This document shows, piece after piece, positions 1 through 9,405 of a DNA stretch of 64,000 nucleotides (positions are counted from its first letter, which is position 1; each line of letters starts with the position of its first letter). Origin of the DNA: Moritella sp. F3 (GTDB lineage: Bacteria > Pseudomonadota > Gammaproteobacteria > Enterobacterales > Moritellaceae); contig NZ_BLRL01000001.1 in assembly GCF_015082335.1 (NCBI RefSeq), forward strand, positions 496,001 to 560,000, given 5' to 3'. The notes beneath the pieces were generated by a model, which saw only the letters and a list, made by a program, of their open reading frames with translations, had not been told where the DNA came from and did not search any database. The translations under genes were made by a program, and so were the position numbers.

Positions 1-464
1 TAGTGCGTCCCTTTAAGCATGCCCGGATTGTCCTTGTACATGTCCACCACCCAAGGCGAAATTGCAGCATCAAGTTCATTTAAAAATGACTGCGTATAAG
101 GGATCCACTTTATTTTCGAAGTTGAACCACTGGTCGGCTGAAATCGCTCATTCGCTTCAACACTCAGCTCCTGGTTACTGCCCGACCTCGCCTTTTCGAT
201 TTGTGCAGCCCAATCGTCATATTCAGTGATGGGAACCTTACGAATAAACTCTTCATAAAATAGTGAGCTAGATAGATTGTATTTTTTACCTGATACACTC
301 GGCGCGATCACTTTTAACAATGAACTTAATTTTTCACGTTGCACTGCTTGCGGATGCGCTAAAGCTGTACAAAATTGTTTGTATCCATGTAAGCTCAAAT
401 TGTTTGCAACTTTATGGGTGAGCTTATGTGCAATCTTACGGGTGATGCCATTTATTAACGCCAT
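1..464 (-). CDS. GH3 auxin-responsive promoter family protein (partial, N-terminal part)
   Basis: I translated this by hand from ATG at 462-464; it stays open to the window edge, giving about 154 residues. The segment RFQPTSGSTSKIKWIPYT matches the nucleotide-binding S/T-G-S/T-T-S motif of GH3-family adenylating enzymes. In plants these join acyl acids to amino acids; the bacterial substrates are mostly unknown. It starts 10 bp after the stop of the GNAT-like gene, so the two are probably one operon. The C-terminal two thirds lie outside the window. The family call is fairly secure; the reaction is not known. Confidence 0.75.
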   Translation of the reverse strand, partial: MALINGITRKIAHKLTHKVANNLSLHGYKQFCTALAHPQAVQREKLSSLLKVIAPSVSGKKYNLSSSLFYEEFIRKVPITEYDDWAAQIEKARSGSNQELSVEANERFQPTSGSTSKIKWIPYTQSFLNELDAAISPWVVDMYKDNPGMLKGTH

Positions 465-474
465 AACATTCCCC

Positions 475-1266
475 CTACTTAACTAATCGGCGAGTTAAAC
501 TGATAAGTCCTAAACCCCAATTTATATTATTTTTTTGCAAGGTCTTGCCTAGTGATTTACGTGCAAAATAGCTAAACATTGATGCATTAATTTGACCAAT
601 ACAAGGCAGTTCCTTACCCTCACGCCAATTTGGATTACGGTCTTCAAAGAAACCAATTTTAGGTACAGTGCGTTTCAACTCTGAGGTTATCTCAGCCACT
701 TCGCCACGTAGCTTTTGGTAATCGCCACCAAAATCTAAAATTTGCTGCTGTTCGTCAAAATAACTTGGGTACAGGTGCTGGCAATATTGATCGACAACAG
801 ATGACAATTCATCGAACTTGCCTTGATGATGTGGGTAATGTTTTGGGAAGTTATTAGCGAGTAATAAGTAGGTTTTATAACCTTTAGAAATAAGCAGCCA
901 GAACAATGGCGTGAGTGGATCTCTGAGCTTTTCTTTGAGTAACACCTTAACAAAGCAAATCATCGCCTTATTGGTTCCCCAATACTGGCGCTCTAAAATG
1001 GTATCACCACTGAAAATACCTTTAACCTCTTTACCTTTCAGTCTGAAGCGTAACGTTTTTAGCGTACTAAAACCGACAATACGCTTTGATTTATTTTCAC
1101 GTATCAAAATTAAACCGTCTTTTTCAGACAAATCATCAATGAATGTTGAAAAGTCCGCATTGTGATAATACTGAATAAAGAGGGTGTGCATTTCTTTGAC
1201 TTGCTGAATAGAAATACGATCTAATGTAATGTAATCCGCTGATATCTTCTGTTTTGTCGTTTCCAT
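475..1266 (-). CDS. GNAT-like acyltransferase, partner of GH3 protein
   Basis: A 263-residue protein if the start is the internal ATG at 1264-1266 (METTKQ), preceded by AAGGAT; an in-frame ATG at 1314 would add 16 residues. The first 130 residues look like an acetyltransferase fold: an LILIRENKSKRIVGFSTL beta-hairpin followed by a segment with GTNKAM. No signal peptide or membrane helix is visible. It is followed after 10 bp by the GH3 gene, so an acyl or aminoacyl transfer acting with the GH3 enzyme is plausible, but this is inference from context. It could equally be called a conserved hypothetical protein. Confidence 0.55.
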   Translation of the reverse strand: METTKQKISADYITLDRISIQQVKEMHTLFIQYYHNADFSTFIDDLSEKDGLILIRENKSKRIVGFSTLKTLRFRLKGKEVKGIFSGDTILERQYWGTNKAMICFVKVLLKEKLRDPLTPLFWLLISKGYKTYLLLANNFPKHYPHHQGKFDELSSVVDQYCQHLYPSYFDEQQQILDFGGDYQKLRGEVAEITSELKRTVPKIGFFEDRNPNWREGKELPCIGQINASMFSYFARKSLGKTLQKNNINWGLGLISLTRRLVK

Positions 1267-1744
1267 TTGTGATCCAATCCTTGGCAAATGTGCGAGAGTA
1301 AAATGTACTCTCATTCAATCTCAAGCCATCCTTAGCTTGCTGTCTTTTAGACCATCCGAAGTGAAGGATTAAATCTGAAAGTAAAATTAATGTATCACTA
1401 AAATATACTCGCTTGAAGACAATCAAAATAGCTTAATTAAGTATGAAAACCGGACATAGAACAGCGATAAAAGTTAGATTAGCGAATACATTAAGTTTAA
1501 ATAATACAAAAAAACCATTTAAGCAGATAAATCCCCTGACATCGCCGTTTTTAAAACTTTAGATCTGACCATTATATCTGCCGAAAAGTGACCGTTATCA
1601 CAGGAAAAAAGGACTAGCTATAGAATAAAGAATCTAATTACCCATCATTTAGCATGATTAAAAATTAGTACTTTTTAAAGAGTAATCACAATGAGTTAAC
1701 GCGTAATAATGAGAAGGAATGAGTCATGTCTATGACTCTGAACA
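1267..1744. other. Intergenic region with candidate CRP site
   Basis: This 478-bp stretch holds no convincing gene; the only long frame here continues the GNAT gene in another frame. It is AT-rich and carries a CRP-like site at 1587-1602. It probably contains the promoter of the GNAT-GH3 operon and the 3' end of the DUF2007 transcript. Confidence 0.5.
1587..1602. promoter_or_regulatory. Candidate CRP binding site
   Basis: AGTGA-CCGTTA-TCACA matches the CRP consensus TGTGA-N6-TCACA at 9 of 10 positions. It lies about 320 bp upstream of the GNAT-GH3 genes. The spacing to a promoter is unknown. Confidence 0.4.
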
Positions 1745-2047
1745 TTAATGTTCAGATTGGCAATTCCAACAAATATCAAATGAAGCATCATTTTTCTCGG
1801 CGCATTGCTGACAATACCAATCAGGATCATCCGCTCTACTGTGTATCGCTGAAATAATCTCAAGCGCGCGTTCAAGTTCATTATCATTGATTACCCAAAG
1901 CTCCATCCAAGCATCAAATGCCGATACTTCGCCGACGGCACCAGATGAAAACTCATTTTTAATTACGACATCAATGCGATGAGACTCGATAATGTTCTTA
2001 ACATTGTTAACAAGAAAGCCATTTTCATGGGTATAAATTAATTTCAT
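1745..2047 (-). CDS. DUF2007 domain protein with C-terminal zinc ribbon
   Basis: A 100-residue cytoplasmic protein. The start at 2045-2047 is chosen because GGAG lies 8 bases before it; a longer frame begins at 2071. Residues 1-70 resemble the DUF2007 (putative signal-transducing, PII-like fold) family, with MKLIYTHENGFLVNNVKNII and an FDAWMELWV segment. The C-terminus WYCQQCAEKNDASFDICWNC is a CxxC...CxxC zinc ribbon. The DUF3565 gene ends 35 bp upstream on the same strand, so both are probably co-transcribed. Function unknown. Confidence 0.75.
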   Translation of the reverse strand: MKLIYTHENGFLVNNVKNIIESHRIDVVIKNEFSSGAVGEVSAFDAWMELWVINDNELERALEIISAIHSRADDPDWYCQQCAEKNDASFDICWNCQSEH

Positions 2048-2082
2048 CTGATTTACTCCATCTAAAACCAATAGATTATGTG

Positions 2083-2289
2083 CTAGTCTTTATCGCGAGG
2101 GGCACCTTCATCACACTTTTTACAGCCAAGCTCAAAACCTAACATAGATTTACGGCCTTCTATGGTGATGACCCAAGGGCGACAAAACCAGGGTGGATTG
2201 TGACGAACATGCTGAAAATGATCACAGGCAAGTTCGGCGACCCAATCATCCTCTTCATCTTTATGGTAACCAACAATTGGCTGCTTCAT
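2083..2289 (-). CDS. DUF3565 family small protein
   Basis: A 68-residue protein rich in Trp, His and Cys. The pattern MKQPIVGYHKDEEDDWVAEL, then CDHFQHVRHNPP, RPWV and a final CKKCDEG matches the DUF3565 family, which is common in marine gammaproteobacteria and has no assigned role. The CxxC and His residues suggest metal binding, which is inference. AGGAAGAAAT just before the start serves as ribosome binding site. It probably heads a two-gene transcript with the DUF2007 gene. Confidence 0.75.
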   Translation of the reverse strand: MKQPIVGYHKDEEDDWVAELACDHFQHVRHNPPWFCRPWVITIEGRKSMLGFELGCKKCDEGAPRDKD

Positions 2290-2550
2290 TATTTCTTCCT
2301 ATAAAATGCCAATACAATCTTCAATAAAATCAGCAATAAAATCTATAATGCTTCGAGCAATAACCCCGCCATCGAATTTACACTAAATAACACCATAAAG
2401 GATATAGAATAATTGAGTAATGACTATATTCTCAGTACAATACAGGCCTATTCGGAAATGTTAAGTAATTACCCATAACAGCGCATTAATGCCAACTTTC
2501 ATGCGTAAATACCACGTGTTCGTATCAATTACCACGATTAGGAATACATA

Positions 2551-3294
2551 ATGCTCGTCGAAACCTTGCTGCCCTTCATGGCCATTATTGCTGTCGCGAC
2601 CTACGTACAAAGTGTCGCTGGATTTGCTTTAGGCATGATCGTCATGGGCACTGTGACCACGTTTAACTTAGTACCCATCGCATTCACCTCGGTCGTGATC
2701 AGCTTTGTCACCTTGATTAACAGTATTTTTATTTTAAAAGGCTGTATGCAACAACTCAACAGGCGTTTAGTATTATTGACCGTTGCGGGAATGCTACCAG
2801 GTTTAATGATTGGCTTAACATTACTTGAATATTTAAGTAATGAATACAACCAGGTATTACAAAATATTCTTGGCATCGCGATTATTGGTGCTGGCATTAG
2901 CATGATTTTAAAATCGCCACACAAAGACCGTAAGCAGTCTCATGAAAGCATGTTCTTTGGTGCAGGTACTGCGTCGGGTATTCTAACGGGCATGTTTAGT
3001 ATGGGCGGTCCACCTTTGGTTTATATCTTCTACCGCCAACCGTTTACGCTTAACCTTATTCGTTTATACCTGTTAAGCATTTTCTTTGTTAGCTCAATAA
3101 GCCGTATCACTATGGTTGGTATTCAAGGTGGGTTAACGAGTGACATGCTATTGTTCTCCGTTATTTGTATTCCTGTCGTACTCAGTATGAGCTGGGTTGC
3201 TAAACATTATCCACCACCAATTAGCCTAGATACCATGCGCAAATTCGCATTTTGTTTATTGATGATTATCGGTAGTAGCTTATTGTTTGGCTAA
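2551..3294 (+). CDS. TauE/SafE (TSUP) family membrane transporter
   Basis: A 247-residue integral membrane protein with about eight hydrophobic segments. The N-terminus has YVQSVAGFALGMI and the second half has GILTGMFSMGGPPLVYIF, the duplicated G-x-G/GGPP signatures of the TSUP (sulfite/organosulfonate exporter, PF01925) family. Family members move small sulfur or organic anions across the inner membrane; the substrate cannot be told here. It is monocistronic, with 190 bp to the next gene. The start ATG is preceded by AGGAATACATA. Confidence 0.8.
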   Translation: MLVETLLPFMAIIAVATYVQSVAGFALGMIVMGTVTTFNLVPIAFTSVVISFVTLINSIFILKGCMQQLNRRLVLLTVAGMLPGLMIGLTLLEYLSNEYNQVLQNILGIAIIGAGISMILKSPHKDRKQSHESMFFGAGTASGILTGMFSMGGPPLVYIFYRQPFTLNLIRLYLLSIFFVSSISRITMVGIQGGLTSDMLLFSVICIPVVLSMSWVAKHYPPPISLDTMRKFAFCLLMIIGSSLLFG

Positions 3295-3484
3295 AAATTA
3301 TACAATATAGTTCCACGTAATAATATTACATATTTTATTTCTAGCAATTACATAGCAATCAAGCGCTTATATTTCATCAAAACACTCACTAACAAGACGT
3401 GCTTTGATGCATGACATCGAACACTCAAAACCACGTAATAACAGTTGAACCATATGAGTAAATGCGGTTTAATCGCGCCAACTT

Positions 3485-4003
3485 TTGGCTAACCGCAAGA
3501 CCATTTTTACGACCATGTTCCAATTTCTATTCTTATCGACATTCGTTATATTTTCATTAAATAGCCACGCATCGCTACAGCTCCAAGCAGACTATATCTT
3601 GGTGAACAAATCCGCGCGCACTCTGCTATTGCTAAAAGATAACCAGATCATTAAGTCTTATCCTATTTCATTAGGTAAAAACCCCATTGGTGCTAAGACA
3701 CAACGTGGTGATAAGAAAACCCCTGAGGGAATATATAATATTGATTTCAAGAACAGACAAAGTAAATTCCATTTAAGCCTGCACATCAACTACCCCAATC
3801 AATTCGATAAGCAACGCTCAGGCAAAGATAATCTAGATCCAGGCGGCAGTATTTATATTCATGGTTTACCAAATAAAAATCGCAATGCAGGGCTATTAAT
3901 TGGCTCAGATTGGACAAATGGCTGCATTGCCGTCAGTAATAAAGAAATTCGCGATATCGCTAAATATGTACCAAACGGTACACCGATAGAAATAACACCT
4001 TAA
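3485..4003 (+). CDS. Secreted L,D-transpeptidase family (YkuD) protein
   Basis: A 172-residue protein with a signal peptide (about residues 1-29, ending NSHA). The start is written at TTG 3485 because that version gives a basic n-region (MANRK); an ATG at 3515 would give a signal without positive charge. No good Shine-Dalgarno is seen for either. The YkuD domain carries YIHGLP (conserved His) and SDWTNGCIAVSN with the catalytic Cys. Such enzymes cross-link peptidoglycan or attach proteins to it in the periplasm. It is shorter than the E. coli ErfK-type enzymes and resembles the YafK branch. Confidence 0.8.
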   Translation: MANRKTIFTTMFQFLFLSTFVIFSLNSHASLQLQADYILVNKSARTLLLLKDNQIIKSYPISLGKNPIGAKTQRGDKKTPEGIYNIDFKNRQSKFHLSLHINYPNQFDKQRSGKDNLDPGGSIYIHGLPNKNRNAGLLIGSDWTNGCIAVSNKEIRDIAKYVPNGTPIEITP

Positions 4004-4045
4004 GTTACTCGTAGATAAGTAACTCGATAAAAATCAGTTAAGACA

Positions 4046-4981
4046 TTAATACCAAGCTTTACCTTCCCTGCTTTTAGTACAGATAGGCAGATCATCTGAC
4101 GTCATAAAGTTCAGCATGTGATCAATCAAACGTTGGCTAGCCAAACTAACAAAACGACGAGATGGATAAGTTAGGTAGCATTTACCTTCATAGGGTTGGA
4201 CATCAGCAAACAATCGAATCAATTTACCCGCTTTAATATACTCTTCACACAGCCGCTCTGGTATATAAGCAATACCACGGTTAGCGAGCGTACTTTCCAA
4301 TGCCAACTGTACGCTGTTAAGACAAATATTGCCGCTGACAGATAAGAATTTATTGTTACCTAAAGGCAATTCATTAAATACTTGACCATTAGGGAAGCGA
4401 AACATTATCGAATTATGTTGGCTAATATCACTGAGCTTCGCCGGTGTTCCTGCTTTATCAAGATATTCAGGGCTCGCTACAAAATGTAATATCTCACTCA
4501 GAACAGGACGAGCGACCATGTCGATGTCTATATTATTGAATGCCTCATCTACCATAAAGGCGATATCAATATTATGACGGATCATATCTAGCGGTTCTGC
4601 ATTAACAATAAGCTCAACAGTTAACTTGGGGTTAAGATCCATAAATTGATAAATACCGTTAACAATGAGCATTAAATCTGGTACTGGAAATAGCAGAATG
4701 CGCAAATGACCACTGATCTCTGCATGTTTATCGGTAATATCAGTGATGGTTTGCTCTAAGCTTGCCAGTAAAGACAAGGTTTTATCATAAAAGTGGCTGC
4801 CCGCAGTGGTTAACGTCATAGCCCTGTTTTGACGATGAAATAGTTTCACCCCTAAATCATCCTCTAACCCCTGTAAGCGCCGACTGATTGTCGATTTAGG
4901 CAGGTATAATAATCCAGCAGCATCAACTAAACTCCCCGCCTCTACAATCCGATGGAACAAGGCTATATCTTCTGTTTTCAT
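4046..4981 (-). CDS. LysR family transcriptional regulator
   Basis: 311 residues. The N-terminal winged helix-turn-helix is clear (ALFHRIVEAGSLVDAAGLLY, then SRRLQGLEDDLGVKLFHR), followed by the LysR substrate-binding domain from about residue 90. It is divergent from the RND efflux operon, with about 180 bp between the start codons, so the likely role is control of that pump and of itself. Direct GTTCCAT repeats in this gap are candidate binding sites. The inducer is unknown. Confidence 0.85.
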   Translation of the reverse strand: MKTEDIALFHRIVEAGSLVDAAGLLYLPKSTISRRLQGLEDDLGVKLFHRQNRAMTLTTAGSHFYDKTLSLLASLEQTITDITDKHAEISGHLRILLFPVPDLMLIVNGIYQFMDLNPKLTVELIVNAEPLDMIRHNIDIAFMVDEAFNNIDIDMVARPVLSEILHFVASPEYLDKAGTPAKLSDISQHNSIMFRFPNGQVFNELPLGNNKFLSVSGNICLNSVQLALESTLANRGIAYIPERLCEEYIKAGKLIRLFADVQPYEGKCYLTYPSRRFVSLASQRLIDHMLNFMTSDDLPICTKSREGKAWY

Positions 4982-5049
4982 CCAATTTCCTCTTAGAGCA
5001 CAAATAAGTTTGCATTACACCACACCACATAAGATCACACCACAATATA

Positions 5050-5078
5050 GTTCCATTATATGCAACCGATGGTTCCAT
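5050..5078. promoter_or_regulatory. Direct GTTCCAT repeat between LysR and efflux operon
   Basis: GTTCCAT occurs at 5050-5056 and again at 5072-5078, exactly 22 bp (two helical turns) apart. It lies in the divergent region before the RND adaptor gene. This is a candidate LysR or promoter element; no other support. Confidence 0.25.
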
Positions 5079-5161
5079 ATAGATTCATTTTTATCAACCA
5101 TATATGTTGCTATATTGCCATCAATTGTATTATCAACGTCAATATGACTGGAATTAAGGTT

Positions 5162-6238
5162 ATGAACCTCTACATAAAAACCATTATACTATTCACCGTT
5201 GCTGCTGTTATCAACGGCTGCAGCGCTGAGTCAAAACAACCTTTAACACCCTCAATAAGACCGGTTAAATTATTAACCATTGCCGACATGCAGGCTGACT
5301 CTATTCGTCGTTTTCCAGCCAAAGTAACAGCAACAGAACAAGCGAACCTGGCTTTTCGCTTATCGGGCCAATTAGTTGAATTTTCATTAATTGAAGGTCA
5401 GCATGTGAACAAAGGTGCTGTACTAGCCCGCCTTGATGATAGAGACGCACGTAATACTTTACTGCATCGAGAGGCCGAGCATGACCTTGCTGCAGCAGAT
5501 TTTAAACGTAAAGGGAAACTACGTGATACTCAATTGCTTTCTCAAGCAGAATATGACCTAGCTAAAGCGCAGCTAAAATCTGCACAAGCGGCTCTTTTCA
5601 CCGCGCGAGATCAACTCAGTTATACAGTATTAAATGCACCTTACAGTGGTACGGTCGCCAAGATATCGGCCGATAACTATCAGATGGTGCAAGCTAACCA
5701 AACGTTATTAGTATTACAACAAGACCGTAATATCGACATCGTCATTCAAGTATCCGAAACATTAGCGACCCGCGTGACGCAACTGACCCCAGGTACGGAA
5801 AATCAAGCTCAGGTTATATTTTCAGCGCAGCCGAATATATCTTATCCCGTCACATTAAAAGAATACGCAACACAAATAACCCCTGGTACACAAAGCTATG
5901 AAGTGGTATTTACCTTACCACAACCGAGCAATAGCCAGATCTTACCGGGTATGAGCGCAGAGTTGACCTTAGACATCGCGACAACAAAAAAAACCGTCGC
6001 CATATTGCCCACCAGCGCAGTGATGAAAAGAGATGCTAACGGTCAAAACATCATTTGGTTATACAACAGTGAAATGCACACAGTAACGCCGCAACCAGTA
6101 ACACTGGGGAAAGTTCGCTCACAAGGTATTGAGATAACATCCGGTCTCAAAATCGGTGATCAAGTGGTCACCGCTGGTATTCAGCAATTATCTGCTGGAT
6201 TGGTGGTAAAACCACTGCACTGGCAACGTGGAGTATAA
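5162..6238 (+). CDS. RND efflux periplasmic adaptor lipoprotein (membrane fusion protein)
   Basis: 358 residues from ATG 5162, preceded by AAGG. A longer frame starts at 5060, but the internal start gives a clean lipoprotein signal with lipobox VINGC (Cys at residue 20). Barrel-sandwich halves (FRLSGQLVEFSLIEGQHVNKG and LNAPYSGTVAKIS) flank a short alpha-hairpin, then beta-barrel and membrane-proximal domains follow (LPTSAVM...). It links the inner-membrane pump to an outer-membrane channel. No TolC-type gene is present nearby, so a channel encoded elsewhere must be used. The pump gene starts 3 bp after its stop. Confidence 0.9.
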   Translation: MNLYIKTIILFTVAAVINGCSAESKQPLTPSIRPVKLLTIADMQADSIRRFPAKVTATEQANLAFRLSGQLVEFSLIEGQHVNKGAVLARLDDRDARNTLLHREAEHDLAAADFKRKGKLRDTQLLSQAEYDLAKAQLKSAQAALFTARDQLSYTVLNAPYSGTVAKISADNYQMVQANQTLLVLQQDRNIDIVIQVSETLATRVTQLTPGTENQAQVIFSAQPNISYPVTLKEYATQITPGTQSYEVVFTLPQPSNSQILPGMSAELTLDIATTKKTVAILPTSAVMKRDANGQNIIWLYNSEMHTVTPQPVTLGKVRSQGIEITSGLKIGDQVVTAGIQQLSAGLVVKPLHWQRGV

Positions 6239-6241
6239 CCG

Positions 6242-9200
6242 ATGAATTTCGCTCAATACTCAATCCAGCATAAAGTCGTTAGCTGGATGTTCGCGCTGTT
6301 ATTATTAGTTGGCGGCAGCATCTCATTTTTCGGTTTAGGCCAATTAGAGTTTCCTGAATTTACCATTAAACAAGCTTTAGTCGTCACTAGCTACCCTGGC
6401 GCATCACCGGAACAAGTCGAAGAAGAAGTCACCCTTCCACTAGAAGATGCATTACAACAACTTGATGCAATCAAGCACATCACCTCAATTAACAGTGCCG
6501 GTTTATCACAAATCGAAATTGAGGTTAAAGAACAATATGGCGCCAACGAATTACCACAGATATGGGATGAAGTTCGCCGTAAGGTCAATGATGCCATCAA
6601 GCTATTGCCTCCTGGCGTAGCGACACCCAACGTCATTGATGATTTTGGCGATGTGTTTGGGATTTTAGTCAATATCACTGGCGATGGTTACAGCAATAGA
6701 GAGCTACAAAATTACGCTAATTTCTTACGTCGAGAATTAGTGTTAGTAAATGGCGTCAAAAAGATTGTCATCGCAGGCAAAGTTGCCGAACAGGTTGTAG
6801 TAGAAATATCTCAACAAAAACTCTCCGCTCTGGGGCTGAATCAAGATTACATTTATAGCCTTATTAACGCGCAAAACGTGGTATCGAATGCCGGTAGCAT
6901 TCGCGTTGGTGATGACCGTATTCGTATTCATCCAACAGGTGAGTTTACCGATGTAACACAAATGGAACGCTTGTTAGTCAGTGCGCCTGGCAGCACCAAA
7001 CTGATTTACCTTGGTGATATTGCCAACATTTATAAAACCGCCAATGAAACACCGTCAAATCTTTATCATGGTCAAGGGGAAGCTGCTTTATCTGTAGGCA
7101 TCTCTTTTTCCAGTGGCGTCAATGTGGTTGATGTCGGTGCGGCGGTAAATCAACGACTGGCAGAACTCGAAGGCGAACGTCCCATTGGTATCGAGCTATT
7201 GACCGTTTATGACCAAAGTAAAATGGTTGATGATACCGTCAATGGTTTCTTGATTAATTTAGCCGAATCGATTGCAATTGTTATCGTGGTATTACTGATC
7301 TTTATGGGGCTACGTTCTGGTTTATTAATGGGACTGGTATTATTACTGACCATACTCGGTACCTTCATTGTCATGAACATACTCAACATTGAGTTACAAA
7401 TCATTTCATTAGGTGCACTAATTATTGCCCTTGGTATGTTAGTTGATAATGCGATTGTCGTCACTGAAGGTATTCTTATCGGTATCCAGCGTGGTCAAAC
7501 ACGGCTAGAAACAGCCAAACAAGTCATATCTCAAACCCAATGGCCACTACTCGGTGCCACCATTATTGCGATTATCGCTTTTGCCCCGATTGGTCTGTCA
7601 GATAATGCCACGGGTGAATTTTGTGCATCCTTATTTCAAGTATTGTTGATCTCCCTGTTTATCAGCTGGATCACCGCGATGACACTTACCCCGTTTTTTT
7701 GTGATTTAATGTTTAAAGACGGTGATAACAATTCAGCCCAAGATGATGACCCGTATAAAGGTGTTATATTTCAGTTCTATCGTGGCGTTCTTACTCTTGC
7801 GATCCGTTTTCGTATTATTACTGTTGCGATAGTGATCACTGCGCTTATTGCTTCAGTTATCGGCTTTGGCCATATTAAAAATGTATTTTTCCCACCTTCT
7901 AGTACACCGATATTTTTTGTCGATGTATGGATGCCAGAAGGGAGTGATATTAATGCCACAGAGCAACTTGTCGCCCGTATTGAACAAGACTTAATGCAAC
8001 AGCAACAAACCAAGGATGTCGGTTTAGTTAACCTAACCAGTGTTATTGGTCAAGGTTCGCAACGCTTTGTATTGTCTTATGTGCCAGAAAAAGGCTATAA
8101 CGCCTATGCTCAGTTATTAATTGAAATGACCGATCTCAACACCCTAAATACATTTATGCGTAAACTAGAAATAGATCTGCTACAGGATTATCCTGAAGCC
8201 CAGTTCCGCATTAAGTATATGGAAAATGGTCCGAGCCCTGCGGCTAAAATAGAAGCTCGTTTTTATGGTGAAGACCCTAAAGTGCTACGCCAATTAGCGG
8301 CACAGGCTGAAGCTATCTTAATCGCTGAGCCGACGGCCACCGGTATCCGTCATAACTGGCGTAATCAAGTCACCTTAATCAGACCACAACTGGCATTAGC
8401 ACAGGCACGAGAAACCGGGATCAGTAAGCAAGATCTGGATAACGCCCTGCTGACTAACTTTAGCGGTAAACAAGTCGGTATCTATCGTGAAAATAGCTAT
8501 CTGATGCCAATCATAGCCCGCGCCCCTGCTACTGAACGACTGGATGCCGATAGTATTTGGAAGCTACAGGTGTGGAGCGCCGACAATAATTTATTCGTAC
8601 CAGTGACTCAGGTCGTCAGCGATTTTAACACTGAATGGGAAGACCCAATGATCATGCGCCGTGATCGTAAACGAGTGCTCTCAGTATTAGCAGACCCGAT
8701 TAATGGCACAGGAGAAACAGCAGATTCGGTATTTAATAAGATCCGCGCAGACATTGAAGCAATATCTTTACCAGCTGGTTATAGCCTCGAATGGGGGGGG
8801 GAATTTGAAACCACCACAGAGGCACAGACGTCGGTGTTTAGCTCAATTCCTTTAGGTTATTTAGCTATGTTTTTAATCACGGTATTGCTGTTTAATTCAG
8901 TGCGCCAACCACTGGTCATTTGGTTTACCGTGCCGTTAGCATTAATCGGGGTAGTATCGGGGTTACTGCTCTTTGACGCACCTTTTAGCTTTATGGCCTT
9001 ATTAGGTTTGCTCAGTTTAACTGGCATGATCATTAAGAATGGCATTGTACTCGTCGACCAAATAAATTTGGAGCTAAGCCAAGGTAAAGCACCTTATGCC
9101 GCGGTAGTTGATTCATCCGTGAGCCGAGTGAGACCGGTTCTCATGGCGGCTATTACCACGATGTTAGGTATGATCCCATTACTATCGAACGCCTTTTTCA

Positions 9201-9310
9201 GTTCAATGGCGATCACTATTATCTTTGGTTTAGGCTTCGCGTCGATATTAACCTTGATTGTATTACCAGTTACTTACACGCTCGTTTTCAAGATCCCTAA
9301 TCGAGATTAA
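6242..9310 (+). CDS. RND family efflux pump permease (AcrB-like)
   Basis: 1022 residues, the usual RND length. The N-terminal transmembrane helix is at about 13-33. The porter motif SYPGASPEQVEEEVTLPLE and the central helix motif LGMLVDNAIVVTEG are typical RND permease signatures. A second helix bundle follows from about residue 860 (GLLSLTGMIIKNGIVLVDQI). It uses proton-motive force to expel drugs, dyes or similar compounds from the periplasm. It is translationally close to the adaptor gene and probably controlled by the divergent LysR. The substrate is unknown. Confidence 0.92.
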   Translation: MNFAQYSIQHKVVSWMFALLLLVGGSISFFGLGQLEFPEFTIKQALVVTSYPGASPEQVEEEVTLPLEDALQQLDAIKHITSINSAGLSQIEIEVKEQYGANELPQIWDEVRRKVNDAIKLLPPGVATPNVIDDFGDVFGILVNITGDGYSNRELQNYANFLRRELVLVNGVKKIVIAGKVAEQVVVEISQQKLSALGLNQDYIYSLINAQNVVSNAGSIRVGDDRIRIHPTGEFTDVTQMERLLVSAPGSTKLIYLGDIANIYKTANETPSNLYHGQGEAALSVGISFSSGVNVVDVGAAVNQRLAELEGERPIGIELLTVYDQSKMVDDTVNGFLINLAESIAIVIVVLLIFMGLRSGLLMGLVLLLTILGTFIVMNILNIELQIISLGALIIALGMLVDNAIVVTEGILIGIQRGQTRLETAKQVISQTQWPLLGATIIAIIAFAPIGLSDNATGEFCASLFQVLLISLFISWITAMTLTPFFCDLMFKDGDNNSAQDDDPYKGVIFQFYRGVLTLAIRFRIITVAIVITALIASVIGFGHIKNVFFPPSSTPIFFVDVWMPEGSDINATEQLVARIEQDLMQQQQTKDVGLVNLTSVIGQGSQRFVLSYVPEKGYNAYAQLLIEMTDLNTLNTFMRKLEIDLLQDYPEAQFRIKYMENGPSPAAKIEARFYGEDPKVLRQLAAQAEAILIAEPTATGIRHNWRNQVTLIRPQLALAQARETGISKQDLDNALLTNFSGKQVGIYRENSYLMPIIARAPATERLDADSIWKLQVWSADNNLFVPVTQVVSDFNTEWEDPMIMRRDRKRVLSVLADPINGTGETADSVFNKIRADIEAISLPAGYSLEWGGEFETTTEAQTSVFSSIPLGYLAMFLITVLLFNSVRQPLVIWFTVPLALIGVVSGLLLFDAPFSFMALLGLLSLTGMIIKNGIVLVDQINLELSQGKAPYAAVVDSSVSRVRPVLMAAITTMLGMIPLLSNAFFSSMAITIIFGLGFASILTLIVLPVTYTLVFKIPNRD

Positions 9311-9324
9311 CCCACTGTAAATAC

Positions 9325-9363
9325 CCCGACGCTACTGCTGTGATTGCAGGTATATGCGTCGGG
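9325..9363 (+). terminator. Hairpin after RND operon
   Basis: CCCGACGC at 9325-9332 pairs with GCGTCGGG at 9356-9363, and an inner CTGC/GCAG stem sits in the loop. No T-tract follows, so this may be a weak or factor-assisted terminator, or a leader structure for the following gene. Confidence 0.45.
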
Positions 9364-9405
9364 TAGCAAACCCCACCTAGCTATTCACGTAATTATACCA
9401 GTTGT

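Noticed and set aside
277..486. Plus-strand frame of 69 codons at the left edge
   Set aside because: It lies opposite the GH3 coding frame, has no ribosome site and no recognisable domain; the minus-strand frame gives a clear GH3 motif.
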